This document shows positions 26,101-33,488 of a stretch of DNA of 34,137 nucleotides, one piece after another. The DNA is from Bacteroidales bacterium (GTDB lineage: Bacteria; Bacteroidota; Bacteroidia; Bacteroidales; VadinHA17), in assembly GCA_027451265.1 (NCBI GenBank), contig DAIDJT010000003.1, positions 1-34,137 of the forward strand, given 5' to 3'. The notes under the pieces were generated by a model, which was not told the DNA's origin, made no database searches, and saw only the letters and a program-made list of their open reading frames with translations. The position numbers and the translations under genes were made by a program. Every line of letters begins with the position of its first letter. Position 1 is the first letter of the stretch.

Positions 26101-26746
26101 CACCCTTGTACCCGGCTGCATATGACCCGATGCTATATGATTCCCAACTGATTGTGTCATCGGATCTCTGGCATGAACCGCTGCCCTGCGAGACAATCCC
26201 TCCCCTGAATCCCGCGCCAGAGACATTAATGTTCTCATTAAGTGTCAGCACACCCTTGACCATGAAAACCAGCACACCACCGGTGACCGAGGCAGAATCC
26301 CATTGCTGACATGAGAGCTGGGTATTTACAACCGCATCACGGTACGTCCTCACCTTCACAAGCTGTACCTTCGCCGCGGGATCATACGCGTTTAGTAAAA
26401 CACGGGTGAAATCAATCCGTCGGGTACCGGTATTGACTGTTGACACGATGATTATTTCATACTTTCCCGGAGTGCCAATTGTATTCTGGTAGTTGCCCTC
26501 AAGAGCGGCGCCGGCATTGATCCCCACGCCATTCATCTGCATGACCATCACGGTATCATTTGCAGCAAAGCCGGTGGCGTCATCAACTATAACGTAACCT
26601 GCGCCAACTGCATTGACCCTGGCGTACCTGTTGACCTGGCCGGTGAGGAGGGGTGTCTGCCCTGATACATAAATACAACCGAATGCTATCATCTGAATAA
26701 CAATCAGAAGATAAATCCTGGCTCTGTGACTGGTAGCAAAGGGCAT
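23135..26746 (-). CDS. Large T9SS type B cargo, adhesin-like, with glycine-rich domain and Ig-like repeats
   Basis: A 1203-residue secreted protein. It has a signal peptide (residues about 1-30), an N-terminal domain (31-230), a glycine-rich domain (about 235-435, with runs such as GGGGGNGRYSGGGGG), six Ig-like repeats of about 92 residues (about 463-1014; each with a YxYQWxxSxDN-type core, a YxRR(T/V)V strand and IxGNxxxxxQTIC spacer), one divergent domain, and a C-terminal signal from about 1105. That signal contains IPQGLTPNNDGINDFF and ends DVPEYSAHISGFIILRR, the gliding-motility-associated (type B) sorting domain. Such proteins are exported by T9SS and tethered by SprF-like partners. The gene opens a five-gene operon; no -7 box was found in the 82-nt gap upstream. 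An adhesin or surface-coat role is inferred. Confidence 0.9.
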   Translation of the reverse strand: MPFATSHRARIYLLIVIQMIAFGCIYVSGQTPLLTGQVNRYARVNAVGAGYVIVDDATGFAANDTVMVMQMNGVGINAGAALEGNYQNTIGTPGKYEIIIVSTVNTGTRRIDFTRVLLNAYDPAAKVQLVKVRTYRDAVVNTQLSCQQWDSASVTGGVLVFMVKGVLTLNENINVSGAGFRGGIVSQGSGSCQRSDDTISWESYSIGSYAAGYKGEGIAFETATGLPLNPGFMKGKGANMTGGGGGNGRYSGGGGGANYGAGSQGDQEMAPDLCGGLMPGGRGGFSVAGFSTLNSGVYMGSGGGASVYLTTPTTSAGANGGGIVIIHADTIVGNGRIITASGAAAINNSAANAGAGGGGAGGSVIISTRHFLSTPVLSADGGKGGNNVNQNGAGGGGGGGLIWTTGPFAGTATVAGGQGGIHSGGDPNRDGSPGLVRSNLNLPLNGFLFNEIYIAYNLSQLDSICEGMIPPKLTGTRPAGGSGTYTYQWQRSYDNNTWSDLTGTSIEYTPTGTESATVWFRRVVSDGAGIIDRSLPVRIIVHPRITGNIIGSDTTLCYNMDPEELYPLNSGPSGGNGLYSYRWEESADNVTWVNAAGAGTAAVYNPQALISTMHYQRIVSSGACTSISIPVTVTILPAISGNSVTADQTICQGTLFSNLSGSTPAGGAAPSFTYQWMSSIDNTNWSAAAGTNNGIGYDPQNDAPSTTYYRRTVYSGPLNTCQSVSNTVTLVCHPSITNNVVAADQTICEGTSPATIDGTVPGDGAGAGTYTYQWMSSTNGLSFSNITGASSEDLPGATLTSGIWYRRVVTSSACTSTSNNVHITVDPRITGFAISLPAQGHDTICTGTAPALLSGTPGGGLGAFTYAWASSTDNTTFTPLSETGNSYQPGNLTATTWFRRTVTSGACTESSVFTITVLPQITGNVITANQTICNTNTAAALNGGTLSGGDGRFRYLWERMDSQSPGWVTASGSNNAATYQPPMLEETTQFRRSVFSGENNCCVSVSAPVTVTVDIMPLNISAGASRILLPYQFAAVLAGSFDGAGTSVWSYDFGSGNAEPVLATPLEKTTEVRKLEFGDNTFIFAVSNGACIAPEVSVTLTVPDLTIPQGLTPNNDGINDFFNVEGLEFTRNELVIINTAGAVVYRAADYRSNDPLGAWNGLDLNGREVPDGTYYYLLTINGAQDLDVPEYSAHISGFIILRR
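23707..25360 (-). repeat. Six Ig-like protein repeats of about 92 residues in the cargo gene
   Basis: The repeats are diverged at DNA level but share spacing and motifs (QTIC at unit starts, QWMSS, FRRTV or YRRTV, ITxNV). They were probably amplified long ago. Boundaries are approximate. Confidence 0.75.
25442..26044 (-). other. GC-rich glycine-rich coding tract of the cargo gene
   Basis: Reading on the plus strand shows long runs of GCC/CCG triplets (for example near 25548-25570 and 25980-26010), which encode poly-glycine stretches. The local composition is much richer in G and C than in flanking genes and produces long false antisense ORFs. Confidence 0.8.
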
Positions 26747-26828
26747 ATTGCGGTATTTGTTTGCTGAAATACTTTTAATTAAACTGATAATCGGGCAGAT
26801 TATTTTAGGAGCCCTGTGTTTATTGAGG

Positions 26829-29800
26829 CTAAACAGTGTAGAGAAGCGGAAACTCCACGGTAAATACCGTCCCTTTGTCCTGCTCCGTTGTAAACCAGAT
26901 TTTGCCTCCTGCTCCTTCTACATACCGCTTGACTATTGACAGACCGAGCCCCATTCCTGAAGATTTGGTAGTGAAATTGGGTGTGAACATTTTGGGAATA
27001 AGTTCACCCGGAATGCCTGTCCCGTTGTCTATAAATTTTACCCTGACGTGGGTATTATCAGCCGAAAGGACTATCCTGATCACGCCGTTTTTCCCGGAAG
27101 GGACAGACTGAATGGCATTCTTGAGTAGGTTGGAGAAGATACTGTTCAGATGTTCCCTGTCAGCCATCACCACTGCCTTATTGATTTTTCCGCTCTCAAG
27201 CGTAATGGTTGTGTTTTCGGCTTGGCCGAACATGGCAACAGTAGTATTGAGCTGGGCAAGTATATCAACCTCGGCCGGTTCTGCTACCGGCAGCTTGGCG
27301 AAGGAGGAGAAGGCGGACGCAATGTTTGACAGGTTCTCTATGTATTCAATCTGGTTGTCCGTAAAGTTCCTGATTCTCCTGTCGAAATCTGGCACCTTGT
27401 CGCTCCATGACTTTAACAATTGCTGCACATTCAGCTTCATCGGGGTGAGAGGGTTCTTGATCTCATGGGCAATCTGCCTGGCCATCTCGCGCCAGGCCAT
27501 CTCACGTTCTGTTTGGGCAAGCTTGCTTGCGCTCTCCTCCAGCTCATCAGTCATGCGGTTGTACTGCCGCACCAGCTCACCTACCTCATCACGGCTGTTA
27601 TAACTGATATGCTCGTTTTTCTTACCGTAGGCTACCGAGGCCATCGCCTGCTGAAGCATATTGAGCGGGCTGGTTATTCTCTCGCTGAGGAACACCGCCA
27701 CCCACATCATTATCAGCAGGAACAGCAGAGCAAAGTTGACAAGGGTAACAAGCAGGTTTGTCGTCTCCCGGGTCAGCAGGTTCTGCATTGTAAAATATGG
27801 TATGTTGAGATATGCAAGGAGCTTGTTGTCTTCATTGTAGAATGGAAGGTAGGCAGAAAGGAAATTCATTGTGCCTATGCTCTCAACGCCAATGTACTCT
27901 TCCCTGCCACCTGATGTAAGCATGCCATAGGCCACAGGATCAATCATACTTCCCTCAAGCTTGCGCGAAAAAACTTCGGGTCTCGATGTGGCTATCAGCC
28001 TGCCTGACGGCGAATAGAGATTGATGTCAGTAAAAAATACGTTTGAGAATTTGACCAGGAGATGGTTCAGTGTGGGATAATCAGGCGCCTGCCACCCTTT
28101 CTCCAGCGTCTCCTCCGAGGCAAGCTTGTGCTCCAGCTCTATTGAAAGTGAAGTGGCCTTCTCGCGTATGATCCTCGTATGATTGTTGCGGAATTGCCTT
28201 GTGCTGAGCATAAGTGCACCTGTTATCACTATAATGAAGACCACAGTAAGTACGGCTGCAAAGGAAAGCTGCAGACGCCTGCGGAAGGTATCAGTCTTCA
28301 AAATCTCCGCGGGCTTAAGTGTGAAGACAACCAGTAAGGTGAACACATAAATAAGTGTGACAATGAAGAGATAGGCAAATGTGATGATCCTGTCAAGCAG
28401 CTTAACTTTGGCAGTGGAAATTGCCAGGGTCATGTCACCAAGAGTATAATACAAATGCCGGTAATCACGGGTATCTTCAAACCTGAACTCTTCCCTCTCT
28501 GACTGACCTTCGGCAATTGATGTTTCATAGGGGTATTCCCCCGACCTCAGAACAAGGGTGCCCCGGCTGTACTTGGCATAAGAAATATCCTTAAGCATCG
28601 GGAAACGCTGATGGCCCCCGTCAAGAAGCAGCTCAGGGTATCCCGCCAGGAAGGTTTCAATATGACTGACGAGCTCAATAAAGAGCCCGTTGGTCACCCC
28701 GGGCGAGAGCTCATAAACGAGCTTTGACATGTACCACGCCCTGCCGGTCCGGTTACGCATGAAATAAAAACCAGTCTGTGTAATGGTGTCACCCTCATTC
28801 CTGATCCGGTTGTCAAACCAGTCAAAACAGCTTTTCGCTTCCGTACCCGTTGATCCCAGGCTGAGAGGAGAGTCATTGCGGCAGATCACGATGTTGATAT
28901 CGTAGTTCTCCCAGTAACCGTAGAAATACCCGTCTTCAAGATACCTGTAAACACCATTTATATCACCGGGAGTGATGATTTCCTTTTTGACCAGCCCCTC
29001 CAGGACGGTATCACCCTCCAGCGCCGGCCACATGTCAATAATCATCCCTTCTGCCACCATATCATTGTCGCTGGCCAGGGAGACGGCCATGACTTTCATG
29101 TTCCTCTCCTCCTTGAGGACCGAGTACCTGATGATCAGGGCTGTGGCAAGCAAGGCGGTGACTACTGAAAAAATAAGGGTTAGCGAAACCTCGGAATAGG
29201 CTTTTCTCTGCCAGATCAGTATGGCAGCAACCATTACAATGACCCACAGGATGCTCCATCCGCTGCAGTCGCTTCCCAGGAAACAGGCCAGCGGAAGCAG
29301 TATCAGTGAGCCGCCGGTAATGGCAATGGTTTCCCGCAGAGACCAGCCCTGTATCATCCGGAATGCACGCATGAAGAGTATCACCGGTACCGTCAGAAGC
29401 AGCATCACTGAGACAATCCCGGCAAGGCTCATGAAAGTCATGTCAAGAATCCTGAATGCTTCGAAGCTGATTGCCGAATTCACCACCAGGTCCCTGAAAT
29501 ATGCCTCCCCCAGGAGGAAGAGAACAAATCCCGATGCCAGCATCAGCAACGGGACCAGCGGCCTGAGCAGGCCCTTTCCGGTCCACGGGAGGTTGAACCT
29601 CCCGCTCCTGAAGGAGAACCTGATACCTGACAGGATCAGGATGCCGAGAAGCAACACATGGCCAACCGTCGGCATCAGCCGGCCTGCTGACCAGTTAAAT
29701 GGTGAAAACAGTTCCATGGAGGTCACCGAATGAGGCAGCCCCGTCAGGAGAAGAACAATGTAAACAGCCAGCAGGGCGAGAAAGGCCACGGCAATGCCAG

Positions 29801-30530
29801 ATGGCGGTTTCGCTTTCCGGTCAACCATGAGAGCGATCAGAACCACACACCTGACAACCAGGAAGAACACAATCATCCAGAGCAAAACAGGAATGGCGAT
29901 GAATATTGTGTTGGGCTTTTTATCAGGGAAAACCAGGCCGAAATGATACTCCTTCTCCGATCCAAACACCCTGAAACCAGAGGCAGAAGGATCAAAGGTG
30001 ATCCTGGTCTCATCCGGCAGATGAAATGTCTCAGGATAACCCGTCTTCAGAATATTGTTGACTATCGGATATTGCCTGTAAACCTTTATCAGTGCCAGCA
30101 TCTCATACCCCGGAAACCCCAGGTGCACCGGGATGAACCATCCGTTGCTGTAGAATACCGGCTTGTGCGTGTCAAAATGTTCCTCATAGATTACCGGGAA
30201 GGCAATGCTGTTGTCAGACCAGTAAGCAATATGTCCCTCCTGATAAACCAGCAGGGTTATTCCTTTCCTGTGTGCAGTGCTGCCCAGAGAACTGCGGAAC
30301 AAGGCTGCAGGATCACCGGTATCCGTGATCTCCTGCTCTGCCATGCGGAGAAGATTCCCGGCTTCATTCTCCAGCGATATAAGCCTGGCATCAACACGGG
30401 CCGTGCGGAACCGCCACTCAAGATCACTGAAATAAACCATGTCGGCAACTGCTGCCAGGGTAAAGGCAACCAGCAGGGCAACTCCTGCAGTCCTGATATT
30501 CTTCAGTCTCTCAGCCATAAGACTATTCAT
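26829..30530 (-). CDS. Very large multi-pass sensor histidine kinase (HAMP, HisKA, HATPase)
   Basis: About 1233 residues from the ATG at 30530, which overlaps the rlmH stop by 8 nt; ATGs at 30551 and 30518 are alternatives. An N-terminal helix and periplasmic domain (about residues 12-210) are followed by a block of about eight membrane helices to about residue 470, a second extracytoplasmic domain, two more helices near 730-780, a third sensor-like domain, and a last helix before HAMP. The kinase core has ARQIAHEIKNPLTPMKLN (His about 1022), the N box NSIFSNLLKNAIQS, G1 DNGTGIP and G2 SSGMGLGLSIVKRY. All catalytic motifs are intact. The kinase core is NtrY-like. No response regulator is adjacent. 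The number of helices suggests it senses a membrane or envelope state; the signal is unknown. Confidence 0.9.
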   Translation of the reverse strand: MNSLMAERLKNIRTAGVALLVAFTLAAVADMVYFSDLEWRFRTARVDARLISLENEAGNLLRMAEQEITDTGDPAALFRSSLGSTAHRKGITLLVYQEGHIAYWSDNSIAFPVIYEEHFDTHKPVFYSNGWFIPVHLGFPGYEMLALIKVYRQYPIVNNILKTGYPETFHLPDETRITFDPSASGFRVFGSEKEYHFGLVFPDKKPNTIFIAIPVLLWMIVFFLVVRCVVLIALMVDRKAKPPSGIAVAFLALLAVYIVLLLTGLPHSVTSMELFSPFNWSAGRLMPTVGHVLLLGILILSGIRFSFRSGRFNLPWTGKGLLRPLVPLLMLASGFVLFLLGEAYFRDLVVNSAISFEAFRILDMTFMSLAGIVSVMLLLTVPVILFMRAFRMIQGWSLRETIAITGGSLILLPLACFLGSDCSGWSILWVIVMVAAILIWQRKAYSEVSLTLIFSVVTALLATALIIRYSVLKEERNMKVMAVSLASDNDMVAEGMIIDMWPALEGDTVLEGLVKKEIITPGDINGVYRYLEDGYFYGYWENYDINIVICRNDSPLSLGSTGTEAKSCFDWFDNRIRNEGDTITQTGFYFMRNRTGRAWYMSKLVYELSPGVTNGLFIELVSHIETFLAGYPELLLDGGHQRFPMLKDISYAKYSRGTLVLRSGEYPYETSIAEGQSEREEFRFEDTRDYRHLYYTLGDMTLAISTAKVKLLDRIITFAYLFIVTLIYVFTLLVVFTLKPAEILKTDTFRRRLQLSFAAVLTVVFIIVITGALMLSTRQFRNNHTRIIREKATSLSIELEHKLASEETLEKGWQAPDYPTLNHLLVKFSNVFFTDINLYSPSGRLIATSRPEVFSRKLEGSMIDPVAYGMLTSGGREEYIGVESIGTMNFLSAYLPFYNEDNKLLAYLNIPYFTMQNLLTRETTNLLVTLVNFALLFLLIMMWVAVFLSERITSPLNMLQQAMASVAYGKKNEHISYNSRDEVGELVRQYNRMTDELEESASKLAQTEREMAWREMARQIAHEIKNPLTPMKLNVQQLLKSWSDKVPDFDRRIRNFTDNQIEYIENLSNIASAFSSFAKLPVAEPAEVDILAQLNTTVAMFGQAENTTITLESGKINKAVVMADREHLNSIFSNLLKNAIQSVPSGKNGVIRIVLSADNTHVRVKFIDNGTGIPGELIPKMFTPNFTTKSSGMGLGLSIVKRYVEGAGGKIWFTTEQDKGTVFTVEFPLLYTV

Positions 30531-30996
30531 GATGATAAGGATCCCCGGCATTGACCGAAAGCACCCTGTATAGTTGTTCCGCGAACAATAATCGTACCAC
30601 CTGGTGCGAGAAGGTGAGCCTCGAGAGCGAAAGCATATGGTCTGCCCTGGCTGTCACCGATGGGTCAAAGCCGTAAGGGCCTCCCACAACAAACACTATT
30701 CTTTTGGACTGTAGCATCATCAGTTTGCGCATCCATTCAGCCATCTCAAGAGTTGAATACAATTTCCCCCGTTCATCAAGCAGAACCACATGATCATCAA
30801 CCCGGAACTGTGCAAGCATCTTCTCCGCCTCCCTGGCTTTCACCCATTCTGCAGGACGGCTGCCCGGATTTTTGACATCAGGCAGGGTGATGATCTCCAG
30901 GCGACAATATTTTGAGATTCTCTTCTCATATTCCGCCACGCCGTCACTTATCCATGACTTATCAGTCTTTCCCGCCAGCAGCAGCGCTATCTTCAT
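30523..30996 (-). CDS. rlmH: 23S rRNA (pseudouridine1915-N3)-methyltransferase RlmH
   Basis: The start is ATG 30996 (157 residues, the usual length); a GTG one codon earlier is less likely. A SPOUT-class fold is indicated by FVVGGPYGF (SAM-binding knot, about residues 103-111) and the C-terminal LSLSRLTFSHQVVRLLFAEQ and GDPYHHE. RlmH methylates pseudouridine 1915 in helix 69 of 23S rRNA on the assembled ribosome. All hallmark motifs are present. It overlaps the histidine kinase start, so the two are probably cotranscribed, a link with no obvious functional sense. A TATATTTG box lies 27 nt upstream. Confidence 0.96.
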   Translation of the reverse strand: MKIALLLAGKTDKSWISDGVAEYEKRISKYCRLEIITLPDVKNPGSRPAEWVKAREAEKMLAQFRVDDHVVLLDERGKLYSTLEMAEWMRKLMMLQSKRIVFVVGGPYGFDPSVTARADHMLSLSRLTFSHQVVRLLFAEQLYRVLSVNAGDPYHHE

Positions 30997-31023
30997 CACT
31001 CGCCCGTTTTATATCGGGTATGG

Positions 31024-31031
31024 CAAATATA
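31024..31031 (-). promoter_or_regulatory. Candidate -7 box of rlmH-kinase
   Basis: TATATTTG on the minus strand fits TAnnTTTG and ends 27 nt before the rlmH ATG. No clear -33 element. Confidence 0.45.
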
Positions 31032-31092
31032 GCAATTAAGCCCTTTAATGCAGGTGCGGCGCCGGGATAATTAAAAGTGGTTCGGTTTTTGA

Positions 31093-31110
31093 TATATTTG
31101 GTTAAATTTG
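31093..31110 (+). promoter_or_regulatory. Two overlapping candidate -7 boxes for the DUF4783-nadC-yihY run
   Basis: TATATTTG (31093-31100) and TAAATTTG (31103-31110) both fit TAnnTTTG on the plus strand, 36-53 nt upstream of the ATG at 31146. Together with the opposite box at 31024 they make a divergent promoter region. Confidence 0.45.
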
Positions 31111-31145
31111 CTTTGTCCTTACAGGGAAAGCATAAAGGAAACAAA

Positions 31146-31547
31146 ATGAGAAAGAAGATTATGGCAACGACGGGGCTGCTGCTCACCATTGCATTCCTGC
31201 TTGCTGCCCAGGATCAGCCAGGTGTACCCGCAGGTATCGCAATCGCGTTCCGGACCGGGAGCGCTTCCGGACTCTCCCAATACCTTAACAAAACCGTTGA
31301 GCTCGTTCTTCCGGGGAAAGAGGATTTCTACAGCAAGAGCGTTGCCGAGACCATACTGAAGGATTTCTTCACCCGCTATCGCTCACGCGAATTTGTCATC
31401 AAGCACCAGGGTGCAAGGGGCGATGCCCAGTATGCCATAGCAAACCTGGAGACTGACAAGGGTAAATTCAGAGTTTACTTCCTGCTGAAAAAGGTTGACG
31501 GCAATCCGCTGATACACCAGATAAGGATTGAGACTGACAATGAATGA
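31146..31547 (+). CDS. DUF4783-like secreted protein preceding nadC
   Basis: The start is ATG 31146 (MRKKIMATTGLLLTIAFLLA), giving a signal peptide and 133 residues; an upstream in-frame ATG would place 23 odd residues first. The mature part has a cystatin/NTF2-like alpha-beta look (GIAIAFRTGSASGLSQYLN, then VAETILKDFFTRY, then YAIANLETDKGKFRVYFLLKK). It matches what I recall of DUF4783, a Bacteroidota family commonly upstream of nadC. Its stop overlaps the nadC start by 8 nt, so expression is coupled. Biochemical function is unknown. Confidence 0.8.
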   Translation: MRKKIMATTGLLLTIAFLLAAQDQPGVPAGIAIAFRTGSASGLSQYLNKTVELVLPGKEDFYSKSVAETILKDFFTRYRSREFVIKHQGARGDAQYAIANLETDKGKFRVYFLLKKVDGNPLIHQIRIETDNE

Positions 31548-32382
31548 TAAGCAGCTGCGGTCATTTATAATCAATGCCCTCGCCGAAGACACCGGCGATG
31601 GCGATCACAGTTCCCTTGCTTCAGTCCCTGCCACTTCAACGGGCCGCGCCAGGCTCATAATCAAGGAAAACGGCATCATCTCAGGGCTTCGCGTGGCACG
31701 CGAGGTTTTCAGTATTACCGACCCATCCCTTCTTGTTGAGATCCTGCTTAGCGACGGTGACAGGGTTCAGTATGGCGACATTGCCCTGACAGTGGCAGGG
31801 AAGGCTCAGTCAATCCTGCGGGCCGAGAGACTGGTTCTGAACATAATGCAGAGAATGAGCGGTATTGCCACCAGCACAGCCCTTTATACTGAAAAAATCA
31901 GTGACACTCATTCAAAAATCACTGACACCCGTAAAACAACCCCCGGCATGCGGGCACTGGAAAAGGAGGCTGTACGCACAGGAGGAGGAGTAAACCACCG
32001 GATGGGCCTCTATGACATGATCATGCTGAAGGACAACCATATAGATTACGCAGGGGGAATAGCATCAGCAATCAGGGGCACTAAAAAATACCTTCGTGAG
32101 AAACGGCTTGACCTCAGAATAGAGGTGGAAGCCCGCAACCTGAAAGAGGTCAGGGAAATACTGGAAGCAGGAGACGTTGACCGCATCATGCTTGACAACT
32201 TCAGTACTGCCGACACGATGGAAGCAGTGGCTCTCATCGCCGGGAGAACGGAGACGGAATCATCGGGAGGCATCACCCTCGAAAACGTGAGGGATTATGC
32301 CCTGTGCGGCGTCGATTACATTTCAATAGGGGCTCTGACCCATCACATAAAAAGCCTTGATATGAGCCTGAAAGCCTATTGA
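31540..32382 (+). CDS. nadC: Nicotinate-nucleotide diphosphorylase (carboxylating), NadC
   Basis: The start is ATG 31540 (MNDKQLRSFI), 280 residues. Characteristic motifs are LIIKENGIISGL, ILRAERLVLNIMQRMSGIAT, TRKTTPGMRALEKEAVRTGG (quinolinate-binding arginines and lysine), HRMGLYDMIMLKDNHI, IEVEARNLKEV and IMLDNFS. NadC converts quinolinate and PRPP to nicotinate mononucleotide in de novo NAD synthesis. Length is normal. It overlaps the DUF4783-like gene and precedes yihY by 10 nt. nadA and nadB are not in the window. Confidence 0.97.
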   Translation: MNDKQLRSFIINALAEDTGDGDHSSLASVPATSTGRARLIIKENGIISGLRVAREVFSITDPSLLVEILLSDGDRVQYGDIALTVAGKAQSILRAERLVLNIMQRMSGIATSTALYTEKISDTHSKITDTRKTTPGMRALEKEAVRTGGGVNHRMGLYDMIMLKDNHIDYAGGIASAIRGTKKYLREKRLDLRIEVEARNLKEVREILEAGDVDRIMLDNFSTADTMEAVALIAGRTETESSGGITLENVRDYALCGVDYISIGALTHHIKSLDMSLKAY

Positions 32383-32392
32383 AACCTATTTT

Positions 32393-33349
32393 ATGAGCGC
32401 CAGGGAAACGCTGATCGCAAAAACCAACGGGATTAGAAAAGCCGTACTGCCCGGCTTTGACGGAGCACCACTTGAACTGGTGGCAAAACTTATTGTAAAG
32501 GGACTCTTCGGCCGCGGAGTGCTTGTAACCAGGGCCTCCTCAATAGCCTTTAACATGCTGATGGCACTGCTCCCGGCAACAATTTTCCTCTTCACACTGA
32601 TACCGTTTGTGCCTATCCCGAACTTCCAGTCTGAGCTGGTAAAACTCTTTGAGAACTTCCTGCCGGTTTCAGCATACAACCTTTTCGAAACAACAATCAT
32701 CGATGTAATTACCAGAAGAAGCGGCACCCTTCTGGTAGTGATGTTCTTCGCAACGATCATCTTCTCAACCAACGGCATTCATGCGCTGATGCATGCATTC
32801 AACGTGTCGGTGCACGACTTCGCAAGCCGGTCATGGGTACAGCAGAGGAAGATTGCAGTATTCCTTCTCGTCTTTATCCTTATCATGTTCTCAGCTGCCG
32901 GTGCCCTGATCATTCTGAGCAGGCTGGTTGTAAACAGGCTTGTGGATATCGGAGTGCTGGAGATGAACCTGGTCTTCTACATCGTGATGACCTTCAAGTG
33001 GATACTCATCATTGTGATGCTGTTCTTTGCCATCTCTACCCTCTACTATCTTGTTCCGGCCCGCAGGAAGGACTTCAGATACATTTCCCCCGGGTCAATC
33101 CTCGCCACCAGTCTGTTCATCATCACCTCCCTTGCATTCTCGGCCTATGTAAACAATTTCGGCCAGTACAACAAGCTTTATGGCTCGATAGGGACCCTGA
33201 TAGTGATACTTATCTGGCTGTATCTCAACTCGGTGGCATTGCTTGTGGGTTTTGAGCTTAATGTCAGCATCAGGGCCGCCACCTGTAACCATGGAAACGG
33301 ATGCCGGCCGGAACCTCAGCACCCACAGCCTGCCGAAGTTCACGGCTGA
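32393..33349 (+). CDS. YihY/BrkB-family inner-membrane protein
   Basis: A 318-residue polytopic protein with about six membrane helices (for example LMALLPATIFLFTLIPFVPI, KIAVFLLVFILIMFSAAGAL, FILIIVMLFFAISTLYYLVP, and the last near SVALLVGFELNVSI). It contains the family signatures YGSIGTLIVILIWLYLNS and GFELN. It was once called RNase BN but is a membrane protein of unsettled role, perhaps a transporter. The C-terminal tail from about residue 298 (NHGNGCRPEPQHPQPAEVHG) is Pro/His-rich and lies inside a degenerate repeat that continues past the stop, so the tail may be a recent addition. Confidence 0.9.
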   Translation: MSARETLIAKTNGIRKAVLPGFDGAPLELVAKLIVKGLFGRGVLVTRASSIAFNMLMALLPATIFLFTLIPFVPIPNFQSELVKLFENFLPVSAYNLFETTIIDVITRRSGTLLVVMFFATIIFSTNGIHALMHAFNVSVHDFASRSWVQQRKIAVFLLVFILIMFSAAGALIILSRLVVNRLVDIGVLEMNLVFYIVMTFKWILIIVMLFFAISTLYYLVPARRKDFRYISPGSILATSLFIITSLAFSAYVNNFGQYNKLYGSIGTLIVILIWLYLNSVALLVGFELNVSIRAATCNHGNGCRPEPQHPQPAEVHG

Positions 33350-33450
33350 GTATTGCTAGGCCACAGGGAAAAGAGCGACCGGCGGGCTGCCGAAGTTCAC
33401 AGTTGAGCAATCATATGGAAAAGGGCTGCCGGCGGGCTGCCGAAATTCAC
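33291..33450 (+). repeat. Degenerate tandem repeat across the yihY stop codon
   Basis: CTGCCGAA[G/A]TTCAC followed 3 nt later by TGAG occurs at 33330, 33387 and 33437. A 34-nt block at 33367-33400 matches 33417-33450 at 30 of 34 positions (50-bp period). The first, longer unit (from about 33291) encodes the yihY C-terminus and stop. The rest of the 33350-33488 gap holds nothing else recognisable. Confidence 0.75.
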
Positions 33451-33488
33451 CACTGAGCTGTCCGCGGGGCAACGGATAAAAGCAGTCC

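Noticed and set aside
29730..30554. 274-residue plus-strand ORF opposite the start of the histidine kinase
   Set aside because: Fully antisense to a kinase with intact membrane helices, low-complexity charged translation, no promoter or motif.
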